Of a DNA stretch of 9,638 nucleotides, positions 6,476-9,638 are shown piece after piece. The position numbers were made by a program, and so were the translations under genes. Each line of letters opens with the position of its first letter. Within the stretch, counting starts at the first letter, position 1. The DNA is from CF-161 sp035259145 (GTDB taxonomy: Bacteria > Chloroflexota > Dormibacteria > Dormibacterales > Dormibacteraceae). The stretch lies in contig DATFWQ010000220.1 in assembly GCA_035259145.1 (NCBI GenBank), positions 1 through 9,638 of the forward strand. Direction: 5' to 3'. The notes beneath the pieces are model-generated. The model saw nothing but the letters and a program-made list of their open reading frames with translations. It was not told the origin of the DNA and made no database searches.

Positions 6476-7114
6476 ATGAGCGCCGCGATCGACACCTGCG
6501 TCCCCGCTGAAGCCGCAGACTCCCACCGCAGGCAGATGCTCGCCGAGTCGGATGCCCTGCTTCTGCAGGTCGAGGATCTGGAGCTGGCCGACAGGGCTGG
6601 GTGCCCGCCGGCGCTGGCCGAGGCTATCCGCTCACTCCAGCTGCGCCTTTGCCGGGTAGACGCCCACCATCCTCGGACGGTTCGAGCTGCGCACCGCCTC
6701 GTCTTCGCCGTCCAGGCCAGGCTCATGGCCGCGAACCCGCGAAATCCCCAGCCGCGAACTGAGCTGGACCGGCCCACCGGCCAGCCCACCATCGCCGTCC
6801 TTCGCCAGGGCGGCGCCTGGAAGTTCCTGGCGCTTCCGGCGCGGCCACCCTCGACCGAGCCGGCGGCCCAGGGACAGTGGCGGCAACTGGTCGAGCTCAC
6901 CGTCCAGCGGGCGCTCGACCGTTGGGCATGCGCCCAGGACGAAGCGGTGGACGCTGCTCGCACCGGCGACGGCGCCAGCCGCGCCCTCGCTCGGGCGCGA
7001 GCTGCCTGGCGCAACTATTGGGACCTACGCTGCGAAGCCGAGGTCCTGCTCAGCCCGCGCCGCCAGGGTCTGAGCGCACGACCGGCAGGAGCTCCCAGAG
7101 CTCGGCGGCCGTAA
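6476..7114 (+). CDS. Hypothetical protein, mostly helical, unknown family
   Basis: I do not recognise this 212-residue protein. Its codons have the high G/C third-position use of the neighbours, which supports a real gene. It appears soluble: no signal peptide and no membrane span. Residues 18-62 and 66-86 look like charged amphipathic helices. 104-120 (PTIAVLRQGGAWKFLAL) is the only strand-like part, after a Pro-rich linker (88-103). 134-193 (from GQWRQLVELTVQRALDRWA onward) looks like a second helical region rich in Trp, Arg and Ala. The last 20 residues are Arg/Pro/Ala-rich and lie over the convergent small gene, so the C-terminus may be poorly constrained. The ATG has a promoter-like -10 eight bases upstream and no Shine-Dalgarno. 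It sits between a polysaccharide pair and an acyl-CoA ligase, and context does not suggest a function. Confidence 0.65.
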   Translation: MSAAIDTCVPAEAADSHRRQMLAESDALLLQVEDLELADRAGCPPALAEAIRSLQLRLCRVDAHHPRTVRAAHRLVFAVQARLMAANPRNPQPRTELDRPTGQPTIAVLRQGGAWKFLALPARPPSTEPAAQGQWRQLVELTVQRALDRWACAQDEAVDAARTGDGASRALARARAAWRNYWDLRCEAEVLLSPRRQGLSARPAGAPRARRP

Positions 7115-7301
7115 TCGGCGCGGCCGACCGCCCCACGCGGTGCGCAAACCGATCCAGGAACTCTCCAAGACCCCGATCGTCGAGGAGCGCAGCCTGCGCG
7201 ATCACCTCGGCAGCTGCGTCTGTCTCGCCGGGGGCGAGCAGGCGTGCGAGGTCGGCAGCGAAGCCGTCGGGGAACGGTCCGGCCGGCCGTCGGTCAGGCA
7301 T
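7050..7301 (-). CDS. Small hypothetical protein, convergent overlap with the 6476 gene
   Basis: An 83-residue unrecognised product. From the ATG at 7299-7301 it reads MPDRRPAGPFPDGFAADLAR and continues with natural-looking helical sequence such as GETDAAAEVIAQAALLDDRG and RSAAPITAAELWELLPVV. Third codon positions are mostly G or C. It has no signal peptide or membrane span; an acidic, Ala/Leu-rich helical fold is likely. The frame stays open to a GTG (7313) and a TTG (7322); the ATG is preferred because the upstream bases look like promoter. Its last 65 bases overlap the end of the 6476 gene on the opposite strand. Its start faces the acyl-CoA ligase gene, 29 bp away, without a Shine-Dalgarno. 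It could be a non-expressed open frame, but composition favours a real gene. Confidence 0.5.
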   Translation of the reverse strand: MPDRRPAGPFPDGFAADLARLLAPGETDAAAEVIAQAALLDDRGLGEFLDRFAHRVGRSAAPITAAELWELLPVVRSDPGGAG

Positions 7302-7311
7302 CGATCGAAGC

Positions 7312-7323
7312 ACTCTATACAAT
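7312..7323. promoter_or_regulatory. Predicted divergent -10 elements for the acyl-CoA ligase (+) and the small gene (-)
   Basis: Plus strand: TACAAT (7318-7323, five of six to TATAAT), followed by exactly 7 bases and then the ATG at 7331, so transcription is expected to start at the start codon. Minus strand: TAGAGT (7317-7312) or the overlapping TATAGA, 10-12 bases before the ATG of the small gene. Neither gene has a Shine-Dalgarno. No strong -35 is seen on either strand. Confidence 0.4.
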
Positions 7324-7330
7324 CGAGCCG

Positions 7331-9283
7331 ATGCAGCCGGTCGTCATAGGCGACGTCCTCTGGGAGCCTTCCCGGGAGGTCATCGACCGCAGCCGGCTCA
7401 AGCGTTTCATGGCCCGCCACGGTATTGGCGACGTCTCCGAGCTGCTGCACCGGTCCACCAGCGACCTGGAGTGGTTCTGGGACGCGACCGTCAAGGACCT
7501 TGGAATCCGTTTCCATCAGCCATACCAGAGCGTCGTCGACGTCAGCGACGGCATCGAGTGGCCGCGCTGGTTCCCTGGCGCCCGGATGAACATCGTCGCC
7601 AGCTGTCTGGACCGGTGGCTGGAGGGCGGCTCTCCGGACAAGACCGCGGTCATCTGGGAGGGGGAGCCCGGTGAGGTCCGGCACCTCACCTACCGGGAGC
7701 TCAACTCTGATGTGTGCCGCCTGGCACGGGGGCTGCGGCAGCTTGGGATCGGAAAGGGCGACCGCGTCGGCGTCTTCATGCCGCTCGTCCCCGAGACAGC
7801 CGTCGCCCTCCTGGCCTGCGCCAAGCTTGGAGCGATCTTCCTCCCCCTCTTCAGCGGCTACGGGCCGGCTGCCATCGCCGGCCGGCTGAACGACGCCGGG
7901 GCGAAGGCGCTGCTGTGTGCCGACGGCTTCTACCGCCGCGGTCAGACAGTCCGAATGAAGGACACCGCCGATCAGGCTGCCGCAGCGTCACCCACGGTCA
8001 GGCATCTTGTGGTGTTCAGGCGCATTGGCGGGGACGTTTCCTGGACCCCCGGCCGCGACCACGACTGGTCCGATCTGGTCGACGGCCAGCCTGGCGAGCT
8101 CGAGACGGAAGCACTCGAGGCCGAGACACCGCTGCTGGTCATCTACACTAGCGGCACCACTGGCCAGCCGAAGGGCGCTGTCCACGTCCACGGCGGCTTC
8201 CCGATCAAGACCGCGCAGGACATGGCCCACGGCTTCGACGTCCAGCCCGAAGACGTGGTCTTCTGGTTCACCGACATCGGCTGGATGATGGGGCCCTGGC
8301 TGATCTTCGGCAGCCTGATCCTGGGCGCGACGATGGTCCTGTACGAGGGGACCCCGGACACCCCGGGGCCGGATCGGCTGTGGCGCATGGTCGCCGAGCA
8401 CGGGGTTTCCATCCTCGGCGTCTCCCCCACCCTGGTGCGAAGCCTGATGTCCGCGGGCAACGAGTACCCGCGCCGCCACGACCTCTCCAGCCTTCGCGTG
8501 CTGGGTGGCACCGGTGAGCCGTGGAATCCCGAGCCGTTCAACTGGTACTTCACGGAGATCGGCAAGCGCCGGCTCCCGGTCATCAACTACACAGGTGGGA
8601 CCGAGATCGCCGGCGGCATCCTCTGCGGCAACGTGCTGAGCCGCCTCCGGCCCTGCTCGTTTGCTGGACCCCTCCCCGGAATCGCCGCGGACGTCCTTGA
8701 CGAGCGCGGGCGCAGCGTCCGTGGCGAGGTCGGCGAGCTCGCCATCAGGCAGCCGTGGCCGGGCATGACCCGCGGATTCTGGGGGAATCGGGAGCGTTAC
8801 CTTGCGACGTACTGGTCGCGGTTCCCGGGCGTCTGGGTTCACGGCGACTGGGCCTTCGTCGCGGACGACGGCCTCTGGTACGTCCTGGGCCGCTCGGACG
8901 ACACGATCAAGGTGGCTGGCAAACGGCTGGGACCGGCTGAAGTGGAGTCGGTCCTGGTTGCCAACCCGGCGGTCGCCGAGTCGGCAGCTATCGGCGTCCC
9001 CGACGAGCTGAAGGGCGAGGCGCTGGTCTGCTTTGTGGTGCTCCGGCCCGGGCATGAGGGCACCGCTCAGCTCGCCGAGCAGTTGAAGGACGAGGTTGCG
9101 GTCGCACTCGGGAAGCCTCTTCGTCCCAGCTCTGTGAGCTTCGTGACCGATCTGCCACGGACGCGCAACGCCAAGATTTTGCGCCGCGTTGTCAAGGCCG
9201 TCTATCTCGGGCAAGAGCCTGGTGACCTGACGTCGCTGGAGAATCCTGCCGCGCTGGAAGCTATCGGCGCGGCCCGTGGCTAG
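7331..9283 (+). CDS. Short/medium-chain acyl-CoA synthetase of the acetyl-CoA synthetase type (AMP-forming)
   Basis: ANL-superfamily ligase that activates a carboxylic acid with ATP to an acyl-AMP and transfers it to CoA. The 650-residue length and the N-terminal ACS-type domain (about 35-95) match acetyl/propionyl-CoA synthetases. Motifs: P-loop IYTSGTTGQPKG (271-282), FWFTDIGWMMGPW (311-323), INYTGGTE (418-425), VHGDWA (503-508), hinge and A8 GRSDDTIKVAGKRLGPAEVE (520-539), and A10 PRTRNAKILRR (609-619) with catalytic Lys615. In Acs the A5 motif is WWQTE, where the second Trp closes the acetate pocket; here the aligned residue is Gly422, so a bulkier acyl group than acetate is likely. The usual S-G-K around the regulated Lys is N-A-K. 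The ATG at 7331 is chosen because an upstream in-frame ATG at 7244 would add 29 non-family residues across the promoter. The gene ends in a hairpin. Confidence 0.9.
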   Translation: MQPVVIGDVLWEPSREVIDRSRLKRFMARHGIGDVSELLHRSTSDLEWFWDATVKDLGIRFHQPYQSVVDVSDGIEWPRWFPGARMNIVASCLDRWLEGGSPDKTAVIWEGEPGEVRHLTYRELNSDVCRLARGLRQLGIGKGDRVGVFMPLVPETAVALLACAKLGAIFLPLFSGYGPAAIAGRLNDAGAKALLCADGFYRRGQTVRMKDTADQAAAASPTVRHLVVFRRIGGDVSWTPGRDHDWSDLVDGQPGELETEALEAETPLLVIYTSGTTGQPKGAVHVHGGFPIKTAQDMAHGFDVQPEDVVFWFTDIGWMMGPWLIFGSLILGATMVLYEGTPDTPGPDRLWRMVAEHGVSILGVSPTLVRSLMSAGNEYPRRHDLSSLRVLGGTGEPWNPEPFNWYFTEIGKRRLPVINYTGGTEIAGGILCGNVLSRLRPCSFAGPLPGIAADVLDERGRSVRGEVGELAIRQPWPGMTRGFWGNRERYLATYWSRFPGVWVHGDWAFVADDGLWYVLGRSDDTIKVAGKRLGPAEVESVLVANPAVAESAAIGVPDELKGEALVCFVVLRPGHEGTAQLAEQLKDEVAVALGKPLRPSSVSFVTDLPRTRNAKILRRVVKAVYLGQEPGDLTSLENPAALEAIGAARG

Positions 9284-9305
9284 CCGGCCGCACGAGCTGC
9301 CGGCT
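9282..9305 (+). terminator. Hairpin at the ligase stop codon
   Basis: AGCCGGC (9282-9288) and GCCGGCT (9299-9305) are perfect complements with a 10-base loop; the stem starts inside the TAG stop. No U-run follows, so termination is uncertain; it may protect the mRNA end. Confidence 0.35.
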
Positions 9306-9318
9306 CTGCCCGGCCTGA

Positions 9319-9355
9319 CCAGAGGTGCGGCCGGAAACCCGGCCGAGGCATCTGG
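9319..9355 (+). terminator. Second, GC-rich hairpin downstream of the ligase
   Basis: CGGCCGG (9328-9334) pairs perfectly with CCGGCCG (9339-9345) over an AAAC loop, and an outer CCAGA (9319-9323) pairs with TCTGG (9351-9355) across a small internal loop. There is no U-tract. It is a possible factor-dependent or structural end of the ligase transcript. Confidence 0.35.
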
Positions 9356-9391
9356 TGGCCAGGTGGTCCGAATGCGCCCGGGCCGCCGACT

Positions 9392-9431
9392 CGGGGTCCC
9401 CGCGAAACCCGTGGGTTTCGTGGGGTGGGGA
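9392..9431. repeat. Long hairpin repeat, copy 1
   Basis: CCCCGCGAAACC at 9398-9409 pairs with GGTTTCGTGGGG at 9414-9425 (one G-T wobble), leaving a CGTG loop. It is preceded by CGGGGT and followed by TGGGGA, as in the other copies. Confidence 0.8.
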
Positions 9432-9443
9432 ACACCGGAGCAC

Positions 9444-9460
9444 GCGCATTAGCAATGCGT
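9444..9460. repeat. Small hairpin between long repeats 1 and 2
   Basis: CGCATT (9445-9450) and AATGCG (9454-9459) pair perfectly around a 3-base AGC loop; a G-T wobble can extend it by one pair. Confidence 0.55.
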
Positions 9461-9477
9461 ACGCGAGGAGCGCAGAT

Positions 9478-9518
9478 CCGGGGTCCCCGCGAAATCGAAG
9501 ATTTCGTGGGGTGGGAGA
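9478..9518. repeat. Long hairpin repeat, copy 2
   Basis: CCCCGCGAAATC at 9485-9496 pairs with GATTTCGTGGGG at 9500-9511 (same G-T wobble as copy 1) around a GAA loop. The flanks CCGGGGT and TGGGA match the other copies. It starts 87 bases after copy 1. Confidence 0.8.
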
Positions 9519-9536
9519 TGGCCCGGGGAAAGGGGC

Positions 9537-9551
9537 CCCCACGCAGTGGGG
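9537..9551. repeat. Small hairpin between long repeats 2 and 3
   Basis: CCCCAC (9537-9542) pairs with GTGGGG (9546-9551) around a 3-base GCA loop. It resembles a long repeat lacking the CGAA/TTCG part of the stem, and occupies the same relative place as the small hairpin at 9444-9460. Confidence 0.6.
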
Positions 9552-9567
9552 ATGCAACGGGCCGCAT

Positions 9568-9605
9568 CCGGGGCCCCCACGAAGCCTGCTTCGTGGGGTG
9601 GATAG
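9568..9605. repeat. Long hairpin repeat, copy 3
   Basis: CCCCACGAAG at 9575-9584 pairs with CTTCGTGGGG at 9589-9598 over a CCTG loop. The position that is a G-T wobble in copies 1 and 2 is an A-T pair here. It starts exactly 90 bases after copy 2 and has the same CCGGGG and TGG flanks. Confidence 0.8.
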
Positions 9606-9638
9606 GCGCCAGAGGTCCGGTCGGGCTTTTCGGCCGCA

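Larger units (their letters stand above)
9284..9638. other. Gene-free 3' region occupied by hairpins
   Basis: No open frame here has convincing protein character; the readable frames simply translate the palindromes into Arg/Pro/Gly-rich strings. The region holds two post-ligase hairpins, the three long repeats with two small hairpins between them, and a final GGTCG...CGGCC stem near the window edge (about 9619-9636) in a segment resembling 9319-9345. The array may continue beyond the window. Confidence 0.7.

Noticed and set aside
6373..7014. 213-codon minus-strand frame opposite the 6476 gene
   Set aside because: The product is a low-complexity Ser/Arg/Ala string, while the plus frame has normal composition and promoter signals.
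7244..7330. Earlier ATG for the acyl-CoA ligase
   Set aside because: The 29 added residues are low in family character and lie opposite the small minus-strand gene and its promoter region; the ATG at 7331 has a perfectly spaced -10.
7988..9214. A 408-codon open frame on the minus strand inside the acyl-CoA ligase gene
   Set aside because: It mirrors the ligase, whose motifs are complete; the antisense product is Pro/Arg/Gly/His-rich with no recognisable domain. Long antisense frames are common in G+C-rich coding DNA.
9261..9567. Small minus-strand proteins across the 3' hairpin region
   Set aside because: They are translations of the palindromes (recurring RGDP-type strings), have no start signals, and run across non-coding repeats.
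9392..9605. CRISPR array
   Set aside because: The repeats are strongly self-complementary along nearly their whole length, differ from one another, and the intervals carry their own hairpins and shared flanks rather than unique spacers; no cas gene is present.

Overview
This is a G+C-rich bacterial window with strong G/C third-position bias, tight gene packing, and a mix of Shine-Dalgarno-led genes and genes that look leaderless. The best-recognised proteins (an Acidothermus-E1-like GH5 endoglucanase, an Actinobacteria/Chloroflexi-style EtfBA pair, an HTH_42 AlkZ-like protein and a GT87/DUF2029 membrane protein) suggest a high-GC soil or freshwater lineage such as Chloroflexota, Dormibacterota or deep Actinomycetota. 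Nothing seen fixes the phylum, so this placement is inference.

Left part (1-2602, minus strand), in transcription order: a MobA/MocA-type nucleotidyltransferase, then etfB (TTG start with a good Shine-Dalgarno), then etfA 12 bp later. A truncated gene follows, whose visible product resembles the helical C-terminal domain of cysteinyl-tRNA synthetase. It has no canonical start codon but has a well-placed AGGGG sequence ahead of an ATC. EtfAB would carry electrons from acyl-CoA-type dehydrogenases to the respiratory chain.

Middle part (2664-6370, plus strand): divergent from mobA lies a 350-residue HTH_42 protein with the Q-x-Q motif of AlkZ-like DNA glycosylases. It is followed by a lipoprotein endoglucanase of GH5 (close in motifs to the GH5_1 enzyme E1) and, 19 bp later, a multi-spanning GT87/DUF2029 protein. 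The last two look like one transcription unit with a cell-envelope or exopolysaccharide role.

Right part (6371-9283): a 105-bp spacer with two overlapping perfect inverted repeats precedes a hypothetical 212-residue protein that appears leaderless. Its 3' end overlaps a small convergent gene on the minus strand. Divergent from that small gene, across only 29 bp, is a 650-residue acetyl-CoA-synthetase-type ligase whose usual acetate-pocket Trp is replaced by Gly, with a -10 element placed for leaderless transcription.

The last 355 bases (9284-9638) have no convincing gene. They hold two hairpins just after the ligase, then an array of three long related hairpins (CCCC-R-CGAA ... TTCG-T-GGGG) spaced 87 and 90 bp apart, with a small three-base-loop hairpin between each pair. 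The long stems differ between copies but keep pairing, so the structure rather than the exact sequence looks conserved. This array and the nested inverted repeats at 6384-6444 are the least explained parts of the window.
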